NCBI GenBank assembly: GCA_946535985.1
Contig: CAMNDY010000015.1
Location: 1 to 40,012, forward strand
Direction of reading: 5' to 3'
DNA: 40,012 nt
Source: an uncultured Treponema sp.
GTDB taxonomy: Bacteria; Spirochaetota; Spirochaetia; Treponematales; Treponemataceae
Position 1 is the stretch's first letter, and each line of letters opens with the position of its first letter. The notes below the pieces were generated by a model, which saw nothing but the letters and a program-made list of their open reading frames with translations, was not told where the DNA came from and did no database searches. This document shows positions 9,370 through 16,516 of the stretch, one piece after another. Made by a program: the position numbers and the translations under genes.

Positions 9370-12116
9370 TAAGATAATCCCAGTTCAGAGAATAATTTTT
9401 TATATGTAGTAAATTCGTCTGACTTAGCAAACTCAACAATTTTTTCTTCAGGAAGATTTTCGAGCAGCTGATCCATATAAAGAAGAACAGATTTTATATC
9501 CTTCTTTAATTCTGCATTTTCATCAACACTTTCTTCAGGCTGTTTTTCTTCAGTTGTAAGATAATCAATGTTGCTGTCTGTAAGTTCGTTGTTGTCATCT
9601 TCGTGAGTAACAAAATCATTTTCGATATCGGCAATTGGAGCTGTTTCGATTACAGGTTCTTCAACGAATGTTTCGTCTGCAATTACAGGTTCTTCTTCAA
9701 CTACCGGTTCATCAACAATTGTTTCTTCTTCAATTACAGGTTCTTCAACTACTGTTTCTTCTACAACAGGTTCTTCTTCCTGTACTTCAACTTCAGCTTC
9801 TGCAGGAGCTTCTTCTTCGATTGTTACTTCTTCTTCAACAGGAGCTTCTTCAGCTTCCGGTTCAGAAGTAATATTGTTAATTTCAGAAATCTCAGGCTGA
9901 TCAAAAAGATTATCAACTGTAGAGAAGTTTTCATCTTCAATTGTGAAATCTTCTTGTTTTTCTTCTTCCGGAGTTTCTTCAATAATAAAGTCGTCTTTTG
10001 CTTCTTCAGTTTCTTCAGTTTCTTCTATGGTGAAATCTTCTGCTTCAGAAGTATCTTCAACTACCGGAGTCTGATCTTCAATTTCCTCTACAACACCTTC
10101 ATCAGTATGTTCATCTGTTGTGTCCTGTACAGAATCCATAAAATCAGAAGATGAAGATTCAACAAGAATATCATCATCCTTAGAGATTTCAATTTCATCA
10201 GGAAGATCGTCTTCAAGAACTTCTTCATCAATTTCTATATCATCAAGATTTGGTTCAGAAAGGTTGTCGTCTGCAAAATCAAAATTGATGTCTTCTGATG
10301 TATCAGAAATAGCACCTAAAGCTTCTTCAGAAACTTCTTCACCAAATGTTTCATCTTCTAATTTCTCTTCTATAGTTGGTTCAGAAGGACTTTCTTCTAC
10401 AACAGCTTCGTCAACAAATGTTTCTTCTTCAATTGCAGGCTCTTCTACAACAACAGGTTCTTCTGTTTCTTCTACAACAGGTTCTTCTGTTTCTTCTACA
10501 ACAGGTTCTTCTGTAGTTGCTTCAAAGTTTGCTGTGTCATCTTCTGCAGAAGCTTCTTCAGTATTTTCGCTGAAGTCTGCTGTATTCAGGATATTAGAAA
10601 GTTCATCAGTTGAAAGGGCGATTGTATCATCACCATCATCACCAGAGAAGAAGCCTGTATCTTCTTTAGAATCTTCTTCGATAACCGGTTCTTCAACAGC
10701 AATTTCTTCAGAAATAATTCCCTGAGATTCTGCGGCTGGAGCAGGGGCAGGGGCTGCTTTCATTTCTTCAAGGTTGTTCTTAAGTGTATTAATTTCATTT
10801 TTGAGATTTGAAAGATCTGCAACAATCTGCTGTAAAAGTGAATTATCAACATTAGAAGTAGCAGGAGCAGGTTCCGGAGAAACAACTGCTTCAGAAACTT
10901 CTTCTGATTCGGTAACTTCTTCTGCGTTAGATTTAATTTCATTTACTACAGGAGCTGTATTCATGTTGCTGTCCCCTCCAACCGAAAGGTCATAATCAAC
11001 AACAGTTTCTTTGTTCTTTTCGCCTTCAACATCCTGTGTTACCGGAGTTTCTTCGGCATCTGCGTCAATACCAAAGTCAGAAAGATCTACTTCTTCTGAT
11101 TCAATATCATTTCCGAATGAAGAAATATCAACAGATTCTGTTTCAACTTCCGGCTGTGCAACTTCTTCTTCCTCTTCTGCAAAATCATCATCAAGTTCTG
11201 AATCCGAATCAATGTTTTCTTCTGTAGTAATTGTATCAGCAGAAGAATCAAAGCTTATATCCATATCAAGAGGTTTTTCATCTGTAATTGTTTCTTCTTT
11301 TTTAGGAGCTTCTTCTTCAATACCAAATTCGCTCATGTCGACAAAGTCATCAAGTGAAACTTCTTCAGAAGCAGAAGAATCAGGAGCGGCTGAATCTGCA
11401 GTAAATCCGTTGTTTCCAGATGCTGTTGAATCATCAGAGAAGCCTGAATCCATAAAATCATCAAGAGATATTTCTTCTTCGCCGCCTTCAGAACTTTCTT
11501 CAACTCCAAAGTCGTCGAGATTCATTTCTTCAATTGAGTCTTCTTCAGCAGCCTGGTCTTTTTCTTCTGCAACAGTTTCATCTACCGGAATTTCTTCTTC
11601 AAAAGCAGGCTCTTCTGTACCTGCTTCTTCAAATGTAAAGTCGTCTTCTGTTGATTCAGCTGTTTCTGCAACAGGTTCTTCAATAGAAACATCTTCAAAA
11701 TTAGAGAGGTCAGCGTCGCTTACAGAGTTTTCTTCCAGAGAGTCAAAAGAAATATCATCGAGAGAGTTTTGGTCAGTTTCAGAATCGTTACTTATTTCGG
11801 TATTAAAATCAAGGTCATCATCTGTAATGTTATCAGCACTTGTTTCTTCAAGTTGAATACCATCTCCTGATGTAATATTCATAAGTTCGTCATCTGTAAG
11901 GGTAGTGTCATCTGACATAGAATCAAGGTTGATAGAGTCATCTTCCTTAAACATATCAGAAAAATCGCTATCATCTATATTATCTGTTTCTTCAAAATCA
12001 GGAAGGTCCAGTGAATCGGCAAAATTCAAATCGTCGCTTCCGCTTTCTTCATTTGTGTTTTTTACCCAAACTCCATAGCTATCGAGTTCGTTTGTATTCT
12101 CTGTAGAATCGCTCAT
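9369..12116 (-). CDS. Very acidic, low-complexity 915-residue protein
   Basis: This is the first gene of the minus-strand operon. The protein is dominated by Glu, Asp, Ser, Thr and Val in degenerate repeats such as EEPVVEET and DDSDFSDMF, with almost no aromatic or basic residues for long stretches. It must be strongly negatively charged and largely disordered. Two ordered islands stand out: a predicted coiled coil at about 418-455 (LLQQIVADLSNLKNEIN) and a conserved-looking helical C-terminus at about 863-915 (LLYMDQLLENLPEEKIVEFA). No signal peptide or transmembrane segment is present, so it is probably a cytoplasmic scaffold or hub. ATG 12116 has an AGAGG-type ribosome site upstream and a good -10 box at 12162-12167. 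Confidence 0.75.
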   Translation of the reverse strand: MSDSTENTNELDSYGVWVKNTNEESGSDDLNFADSLDLPDFEETDNIDDSDFSDMFKEDDSINLDSMSDDTTLTDDELMNITSGDGIQLEETSADNITDDDLDFNTEISNDSETDQNSLDDISFDSLEENSVSDADLSNFEDVSIEEPVAETAESTEDDFTFEEAGTEEPAFEEEIPVDETVAEEKDQAAEEDSIEEMNLDDFGVEESSEGGEEEISLDDFMDSGFSDDSTASGNNGFTADSAAPDSSASEEVSLDDFVDMSEFGIEEEAPKKEETITDEKPLDMDISFDSSADTITTEENIDSDSELDDDFAEEEEEVAQPEVETESVDISSFGNDIESEEVDLSDFGIDADAEETPVTQDVEGEKNKETVVDYDLSVGGDSNMNTAPVVNEIKSNAEEVTESEEVSEAVVSPEPAPATSNVDNSLLQQIVADLSNLKNEINTLKNNLEEMKAAPAPAPAAESQGIISEEIAVEEPVIEEDSKEDTGFFSGDDGDDTIALSTDELSNILNTADFSENTEEASAEDDTANFEATTEEPVVEETEEPVVEETEEPVVVEEPAIEEETFVDEAVVEESPSEPTIEEKLEDETFGEEVSEEALGAISDTSEDINFDFADDNLSEPNLDDIEIDEEVLEDDLPDEIEISKDDDILVESSSSDFMDSVQDTTDEHTDEGVVEEIEDQTPVVEDTSEAEDFTIEETEETEEAKDDFIIEETPEEEKQEDFTIEDENFSTVDNLFDQPEISEINNITSEPEAEEAPVEEEVTIEEEAPAEAEVEVQEEEPVVEETVVEEPVIEEETIVDEPVVEEEPVIADETFVEEPVIETAPIADIENDFVTHEDDNNELTDSNIDYLTTEEKQPEESVDENAELKKDIKSVLLYMDQLLENLPEEKIVEFAKSDEFTTYKKLFSELGLS
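10450..10521 (-). repeat. 24-base tandem repeat inside the acidic protein gene
   Basis: A 24-base unit beginning acaacaggttcttctg (plus strand) occurs at 10450-10473 and 10474-10497, with a third diverging copy at 10498-10521. On the coding strand it encodes repeated ETEEPVVE-type octapeptides near residues 533-556. Two of the units are identical, so the tract can probably expand or shrink by slippage or recombination and change protein length between strains. Confidence 0.8.
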
Positions 12117-12161
12117 GTAATTCCTCTCAATAATAAATTATCTTATATTATTATCGGTATA

Positions 12162-12190
12162 ATTATACAATATAAATAGAAAATTTGAAA
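12162..12190 (-). promoter_or_regulatory. Putative sigma-70 promoter of the acidic protein operon
   Basis: On the minus strand, a perfect TATAAT (12162-12167) follows a weak -35 TTTCAA (12185-12190) after 17 bases, preceded by TTG as an extended -10-like element. The -10 lies within a perfect 12-base palindrome GTATAATTATAC (12157-12168), so a TATAAT also reads on the plus strand at 12158-12163. This places the start of transcription near 12155, about 40 bases before the ATG. Confidence 0.5.
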
Positions 12191-12220
12191 CTTTATTTTT
12201 TATGAATTTAAAGATATTTA

Positions 12221-12305
12221 AAAATGCGGAGCAAAGGTTCGTGTTTTGTGGAGCGTCCTTTTCGTTTAGCGGAGCAAAACACGAACCCTCGCTCCGTATT
12301 TTTTA
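12221..12305. repeat. Interspersed hairpin element, copy 1
   Basis: A long inverted repeat lies in the 289-base divergent gap between the acidic protein gene and the DivIC-like gene. The outer stem pairs AAAATGCGGAGC (12221-12232) with GCTCCGTATTTT (one G-T pair). After a 3x3 internal loop, the inner stem pairs GGTTCGTGTTTTG (12236-12248) with CAAAACACGAACC (12275-12287). The loop (12249-12274) carries further GGAGC motifs. A close relative is at 18690-18778. Apart from this and promoter signals I see nothing else in the gap. Confidence 0.85.
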
Positions 12306-12405
12306 TTTATTTTTCAAGATTTCTATAAATAACATTAGATAATTTGATTTTATCACACATTTTTGATTCAGAAAACTAAAATAAGCTGCCGATAATTTAG
12401 ATATT

Positions 12406-12903
12406 ATGAAACGTGCTAAGTATTTAACAGTTTTATTCGTTGGTACATTAGTTTATGTAATAATGTCTCTTGGTTTTGGCCAGAACAGCCTTCGATGCTA
12501 TTCAAAAATGGAAGAGCAGAAAAGAATTGTAAGTAAACAGAAGGCAGAAATTCAAAGCATAAACACAGAACTTTCTCTTGAACTTTCGGCATTAAAAAAC
12601 GATAAGGCTGTTATAGCAGCTTATGCACGTAAAATGGATTATGTTTCTGATGGAGAACAGCTTGTAAAAATTACTGGTCTTAAACCTTATCAGAATGCAC
12701 TTTATGACACCGGCACAGTTGTAAGACACGAAGAACCTGATTATGTTTCTGAAAAATTATGCAAAATGTGCGGATTATGCGCTGCTTTACTGGTTCTTCT
12801 TTTAATGTTGATATTTGATTTCAAAAAAGGTTATCTTTCTTTTTCACGTCAGAAAAAAGAATTTGTAACAGGTATTCCTGTATACAACCTTCCTCAGGTA
12901 TAA
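12406..12903 (+). CDS. DivIC/FtsB-like septum formation initiator protein
   Basis: The 165-residue protein has an N-terminal membrane segment (about 7-25), a coiled coil (KMEEQKRIVSKQKAEIQSIN) and the sequence LKNDKAVIAAYARKMDYVSD followed by GEQLVKI. That matches the typical end of the FtsB/DivIC coiled coil, where a D-x-x-hydrophobic-x-x-x-A-R segment leads into a G-E motif. These proteins form the FtsQBL divisome subcomplex with the coiled coil outside the membrane. Unlike classical FtsB it has a second strong membrane segment (about 125-142, LCAALLVLLLMLIF) and a short cytoplasmic tail, making it longer than usual. It stands alone, divergent from the acidic protein operon and converging on the next gene 13 bases away. 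Confidence 0.65.
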   Translation: MKRAKYLTVLFVGTLVYVIMSLGFGQNSLRCYSKMEEQKRIVSKQKAEIQSINTELSLELSALKNDKAVIAAYARKMDYVSDGEQLVKITGLKPYQNALYDTGTVVRHEEPDYVSEKLCKMCGLCAALLVLLLMLIFDFKKGYLSFSRQKKEFVTGIPVYNLPQV

Positions 12904-12916
12904 TTAAGATAATTAG

Positions 12917-13822
12917 TTAAGATTTTCTCTTCCAGACAACATCCAGTGTGCCGCTTGCTGCAACACCGTCATTTAATATTAAAGTTGATTTTGTGCCCGA
13001 AAGGGTATCGTCATCATTGATATTGAAAATCCATTTGATTGGCTTTGCGTTTACAGCTTCTTTTAATGCAATTTCGCGGGGAAGTTCCGGGAAAAAGGAT
13101 GCATTTGCTTTTCCGTTTTGTGTAATTACGATATTTTGAGAAGAACCTTCTGCCTGAATTTCAACAGTAATATTCATCGAAGAACCGTTTTTGAAAATAA
13201 CAAAACCTCTTCCACCACGCATTATTACAATTTTATCGATAGTATCTTCGCCGCCCCAGGTACCTGAAAGGAATTCTGTTGATTGAATTTTAGCTGTCGG
13301 TTTAGATGGAGATGCGGAGCCTATAACTGCCTGCGAAGAAAGTCCGCTTCCGGAAAGCAATGTGCTTATTGTTTCCTGCAGGCTTGATTTTGGCTCCATG
13401 AGGATTTTATAAAATGAATCATATTCTTTAGCTTCTGAAAGGGTAGTCTTTTTTGCACTATCATAAATAGTTATTGTAGATATCCATTTTGAGGTGTTTT
13501 CTTTTTTGGAAATAACTGCATAAAGGGAGATTTTTCCGTCTTCAAAATCAGAATCCTGGGGAGCAGTGGTCATTCTTATGCCAACGCGCTTATCGTTTAC
13601 TGTGTATCCGTTTAATTCGCAAAGCTGGGTATAGTAAAGATCACTTGTCATTTTAGACATGTTATCATCTACACCTGTTGCAACAATTCCAAAATAATCT
13701 ATCAAATATTTTGTTTGTGAAAATGCAGTTGTATGAAAAATGCAGATGAGTGCAAGGAATGTAAAAAGTTTTTTTACAGAGAAAATCGAATTGTTCCTGT
13801 CCGATATTCTTTTATAATTCAT
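12917..13822 (-). CDS. Exported hypothetical protein
   Basis: This 301-residue protein has an N-terminal signal peptide (KKLFTFLALICIFHTTAFSQ) with a likely signal peptidase I cut after AFS, so it is probably periplasmic or outer-membrane associated. The middle (DKRVGIRMTTAPQDSDFEDG, ISLYAVISKKENTSKWIST) and the C-terminal part (FLSGTWGGEDTIDKIVIMRG) look like beta-rich domains, the second resembling a lipocalin-like 'GTW' start. I recognise no catalytic motif or family. It starts 11 bases after the smpB stop with an AGGAG-type site, so it is co-transcribed with smpB; no functional link is obvious. Confidence 0.7.
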   Translation of the reverse strand: MNYKRISDRNNSIFSVKKLFTFLALICIFHTTAFSQTKYLIDYFGIVATGVDDNMSKMTSDLYYTQLCELNGYTVNDKRVGIRMTTAPQDSDFEDGKISLYAVISKKENTSKWISTITIYDSAKKTTLSEAKEYDSFYKILMEPKSSLQETISTLLSGSGLSSQAVIGSASPSKPTAKIQSTEFLSGTWGGEDTIDKIVIMRGGRGFVIFKNGSSMNITVEIQAEGSSQNIVITQNGKANASFFPELPREIALKEAVNAKPIKWIFNINDDDTLSGTKSTLILNDGVAASGTLDVVWKRKS

Positions 13823-13833
13823 TTTACTCCTGA

Positions 13834-14298
13834 TTAACCACGCAGTTTATTAGCAAACTCCCTTTGAATTTCTCGGTTAATATCGCGATTTTTAATAGTC
13901 TCACGTTTATCATACTGCTTTTTACCTTTGCAGATTCCAAGTGAAACTTTAACGCGCCCATCCTTTAAATAAACATCCAAAGGTATCAAAGTGTAACCTT
14001 TTTCTTCAACTTTTCTTGCAATTCTTTTTATTTCTTCTTTATGAAGTAAAAGTTTTTTAGGCCTGTCGGGATTATGATTAAAAATGGAAGAAAATGAATA
14101 TTCTGAAATATGAAAGTTTTTAAGGAAAACTTCGCCATTGACAATTTCTGCGAATCCATCTGGATACGAAATGCTGCCATTTTTTACAGATTTTACTTCT
14201 GTTCCTTCGAGCTGAATTCCGCATTCATAAGAGTCTTCAATAAAATAATCAAAGCGTGCCTTTCTGTTTTCAGAAATAACTTTTCTTCCTTCCAGCAT
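13834..14298 (-). CDS. smpB: SsrA-binding protein SmpB
   Basis: SmpB binds tmRNA and delivers it to stalled ribosomes for trans-translation. The 154 residues are typical in length and sequence: ENRKARFDYFIEDSYECGIQ, LEGTEVKSVKNG, LKNFHISEYS, RPKKLLLHKEEIKRI, GYTLIPLDVYLKDGRVKVSL and CKGKKQYDKRETIKNRD, ending in a basic tail (REIQREFANKLRG) that enters the empty mRNA channel. The tmRNA gene (ssrA) itself is not in this window. No Shine-Dalgarno sequence precedes ATG 14298 (TTATTATATATTATTATG), which with the promoter candidate at 14307-14335 raises the possibility of a leaderless transcript. Confidence 0.97.
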   Translation of the reverse strand: MLEGRKVISENRKARFDYFIEDSYECGIQLEGTEVKSVKNGSISYPDGFAEIVNGEVFLKNFHISEYSFSSIFNHNPDRPKKLLLHKEEIKRIARKVEEKGYTLIPLDVYLKDGRVKVSLGICKGKKQYDKRETIKNRDINREIQREFANKLRG

Positions 14299-14306
14299 AA
14301 TAATAT

Positions 14307-14335
14307 ATAATAAATCATAATGATTTTTAGGGCAA
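14307..14335 (-). promoter_or_regulatory. Putative promoter of smpB
   Basis: On the minus strand, TTGCCC (14330-14335) and TATTAT (14307-14312) are separated by 17 bases, matching 4/6 and 5/6 of the sigma-70 consensus. Transcription would start near 14300, only a couple of bases before the smpB ATG. AT-rich DNA gives chance matches, so the call is tentative. Confidence 0.35.
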
Positions 14336-14383
14336 GACTGACATTAGCAAATACAGAAATCAATTTTATGTCTGATAAAGTAT

Positions 14384-14533
14384 AAAAAAAACAGGCGCGA
14401 GGTTGTGGGGGGATTCAAAAACATCCTGAAGTGCGGCCGCATAGCGGCCATGTGTATAGTTACAAGGCACTTCAGCATGTAGGCGGTGAACCGCCGGTTT
14501 TGAATCCACACACAACCGGAAGCCAGTTTTTTC
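14384..14533. repeat. 150-base multibranched palindromic element
   Basis: This element fills the middle of the 337-base divergent smpB-lepB gap. The closing stem is AAAAAAC/GTTTTTT plus GGC/GCC. Next come GGTTGTG (14401-14407) with CACAACC (14511-14517), then GGATTCAAAA (14411-14420) with TTTTGAATCC (14498-14507). Two branches follow: ACATcCTGAAGTGC (14421-14434) with GCACTTCAGcATGT (14467-14480), which encloses hairpin GGCCGC-ATA-GCGGCC (14435-14449), and hairpin GGCGG-TGAA-CCGCC (14482-14495). No open reading frame of note or tRNA is inside. The rest of the gap holds only promoter-like sequence. Confidence 0.85.
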
Positions 14534-14585
14534 TATTTGATGAGATTAAAATTGATTTCTGCATTTCTGCAGAAGAATGTATCTC

Positions 14586-14614
14586 TTGTATGATAATCTA
14601 TCTTATGATATTTT
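14586..14614 (+). promoter_or_regulatory. Possible promoter of lepB-hemW
   Basis: TTGTAT (14586-14591) and TATTTT (14609-14614) are 17 bases apart, 22 bases before the lepB ATG. The ribosome site GGGTGG (14627-14632) follows. The -10 match is mediocre, so this is a weak call. Confidence 0.3.
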
Positions 14615-14635
14615 ATATGTTAATGCGGGTGGTTT

Positions 14636-15334
14636 ATGAATCGTCAATTATTTGAATATTCTTATGAACTTAAAAAACAGAATAAACGAAAAATACTTTC
14701 TATAATTGTTTACTTAGTTTTAATTTATTTTATTTTAAATATCATTTTTGCTTTTTTAATTTTCCCTGTAAAGCAGACTTCTAATTCTATGATTCCGGAT
14801 TTCTCGGAAGGTTCAATTTCTTTCGTAACAAAAATCTGTCCTTCGTTAAAACGTGGCGATGTTGTAATTTTAAAAAACCGCACAAATACAGAAAGACCCT
14901 TTTATAAAAAACTCTGGCACAATGTAAGTTCCTTTTTTTCCGCACAACAATATGATTCTTATGTAAATGAAAAATATCCCGGAACAAACTATCAGTTAAG
15001 AAGAATAGTGGGCATGCCCGGTGATGAAATATATATGAAAGATTATGTTCTTTATATAAAGCCTGCAAATGAAAAACATTTTTTAACAGAATTTGAGCTT
15101 TCTGCTAAACCATATAATCTTACATTTTTGACTCCGCCTGCTCAATGGAATGGATCTGTAGGTGTAAAAGGTTCTTTTGAGCCAATTATTATTGGGTCTG
15201 ATGAATATTTCGTTTTAGGTGATAATCGTATTTCAATTTCTGATTCACGCTTGTGGGGTCCAATTACAAAAGCAGAAATTCTTGGTAGAGTTATTCTAAG
15301 ATATTTCCCTGTCAAATCACTTAAATTTTATTGA
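14636..15334 (+). CDS. lepB: Signal peptidase I family protein (catalytic Lys position is Arg)
   Basis: Type I signal peptidases cut signal peptides from exported proteins at the outer face of the cytoplasmic membrane using a Ser-Lys dyad. The 232 residues show one membrane segment (about 20-43), the Ser box SNSMIP (S51), box D LRRIVGMPGD (121-130) and box E LGDNRISISDSRLWGP. In E. coli LepB box D reads KRAVGLPGD with K145 as general base. Here the aligned residue is R122, so the dyad is not canonical. The enzyme may be inactive, specialised, or use another base; a second LepB elsewhere would be expected. Its stop overlaps the hemW start (TGATG). Confidence 0.85.
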   Translation: MNRQLFEYSYELKKQNKRKILSIIVYLVLIYFILNIIFAFLIFPVKQTSNSMIPDFSEGSISFVTKICPSLKRGDVVILKNRTNTERPFYKKLWHNVSSFFSAQQYDSYVNEKYPGTNYQLRRIVGMPGDEIYMKDYVLYIKPANEKHFLTEFELSAKPYNLTFLTPPAQWNGSVGVKGSFEPIIIGSDEYFVLGDNRISISDSRLWGPITKAEILGRVILRYFPVKSLKFY

Positions 15335-16488
15335 TGATAAGCAAAGATATTTCTCTTTATATTCATATTCCTTTTTGTATTTCAAAATGTTCTTACTGTG
15401 ATTTTTTTAGTATAGCATGTAAAGATTTTAAAAACGCAATTCCTCAAAAATATATAGATGCGCTTTGTAATGAAATTAATTACAGAATAAATAATTTAAA
15501 AGGCCTGAGAATAAAAACTGTTTACATAGGAGGAGGAACCCCAAGCCTTCTTTCACAGGCTCAGATAAAGCAGATTGTTGAAGTAATTAAAAAAGCCGGA
15601 TTATCAAAAGAGTATGAGTTTACCTTTGAAATAAATCCCGATGATCTTTCAATGCCCTTGGTTGAATGTCTGAATGATTGCGGTGTAAATAGAATCTCCT
15701 GTGGTATTCAGTCTTTTTCTGAGCATGTATTAAAAAATGTACACAGGCGGGCCAGCTCTGAACAAAATTATAAATGCATTTCTTTTTTGAAAAATAATTT
15801 TAAGGGAATAATTTCTGCAGATTTAATTTGCGGTTTACCGGAAGAGACAGAGAAGACTCTTATTGCAGGTTTGGACTATCTCATAAAAAATAAAATCCCT
15901 CATATTTCGTTTTACTCATTGTGTGTTGAAGAAGAAACTCTTCTTGGTCATGATATTAATTGCGGTAAGCTTGAATATGATTTTGATAATTGTGACGAGC
16001 TTTGGATAAAAGGGCGAGATTATCTTTTGTCAAAAGGATATTTACAATATGAAGTTTCAAACTTTTGTCTTCCGGGCTATGAGTGCCTTCATAATATGGC
16101 TTACTGGACTCATAAAAATTATCTTGGCTGCGGTTCGGGTGCAACGGGAACAATAGAAAACCTGCGTTTTACAAATACAAAAAACATTGAAGAATATGAA
16201 AATTTCTGGCTGAATAATAGAAAGTCAGCTGATAAAATTCCTCAAACTGTCGAAAAAATTGAACAGAAAACATCGGAATTTGAGTTTTTTATGATGGGCT
16301 TAAGAACTTGCAGGGGGATTTGTCCTCAAGAATATAAACAATTCTTTAGAAAAGATATTCCTGAAAAAGTTCAAAAAAAGTTAGAAACAGAATGTAAAAA
16401 ATCACCGGATGGATTTTATTATCTTGATAAAGATAGACTTTTGTTTTTGAATTCCTTTCTTGAAGATCTTCTTGATTTACTCGATTAG
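15334..16488 (+). CDS. hemW: Radical SAM heme chaperone HemW (HemN-like)
   Basis: The 384-residue protein has the CxxxCxxC radical-SAM cluster motif in IPFCISKCSYC (C15, C19, C22), GGGTPS (SAM binding), the FEINPDD strand and, downstream, HNMAYWTHKNYLGCGSGA, which matches the HNxxYW signature of HemW. HemW binds haem and hands it to target proteins. True coproporphyrinogen dehydrogenase HemN is longer (about 450 residues) and has a different N-terminus. I chose ATG 15334, which overlaps the lepB stop, over the TTG at 15331. It converges on the histidine kinase gene with a 28-base gap and no clear terminator. Confidence 0.88.
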   Translation: MISKDISLYIHIPFCISKCSYCDFFSIACKDFKNAIPQKYIDALCNEINYRINNLKGLRIKTVYIGGGTPSLLSQAQIKQIVEVIKKAGLSKEYEFTFEINPDDLSMPLVECLNDCGVNRISCGIQSFSEHVLKNVHRRASSEQNYKCISFLKNNFKGIISADLICGLPEETEKTLIAGLDYLIKNKIPHISFYSLCVEEETLLGHDINCGKLEYDFDNCDELWIKGRDYLLSKGYLQYEVSNFCLPGYECLHNMAYWTHKNYLGCGSGATGTIENLRFTNTKNIEEYENFWLNNRKSADKIPQTVEKIEQKTSEFEFFMMGLRTCRGICPQEYKQFFRKDIPEKVQKKLETECKKSPDGFYYLDKDRLLFLNSFLEDLLDLLD

Positions 16489-16516
16489 TTAGTTTTAAAT
16501 AACAAAATCCTATACT

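Noticed and set aside
11011..11856. 281-codon plus-strand Ser-rich frame
   Set aside because: It is the complement of the GAA/GAT-rich acidic protein gene (TTC/TCT/TCA giving Ser); the same applies to the frames at 9603-10154 and 10120-10725.
14384..14533. integron attC site or tRNA-like gene
   Set aside because: Both ends read GGTTGTG inward on each strand rather than the RYYYAAC...GTTRRRY polarity of attC. The TTTTGAATCC segment resembles a tRNA T-loop, but no acceptor, D or anticodon arms fit.
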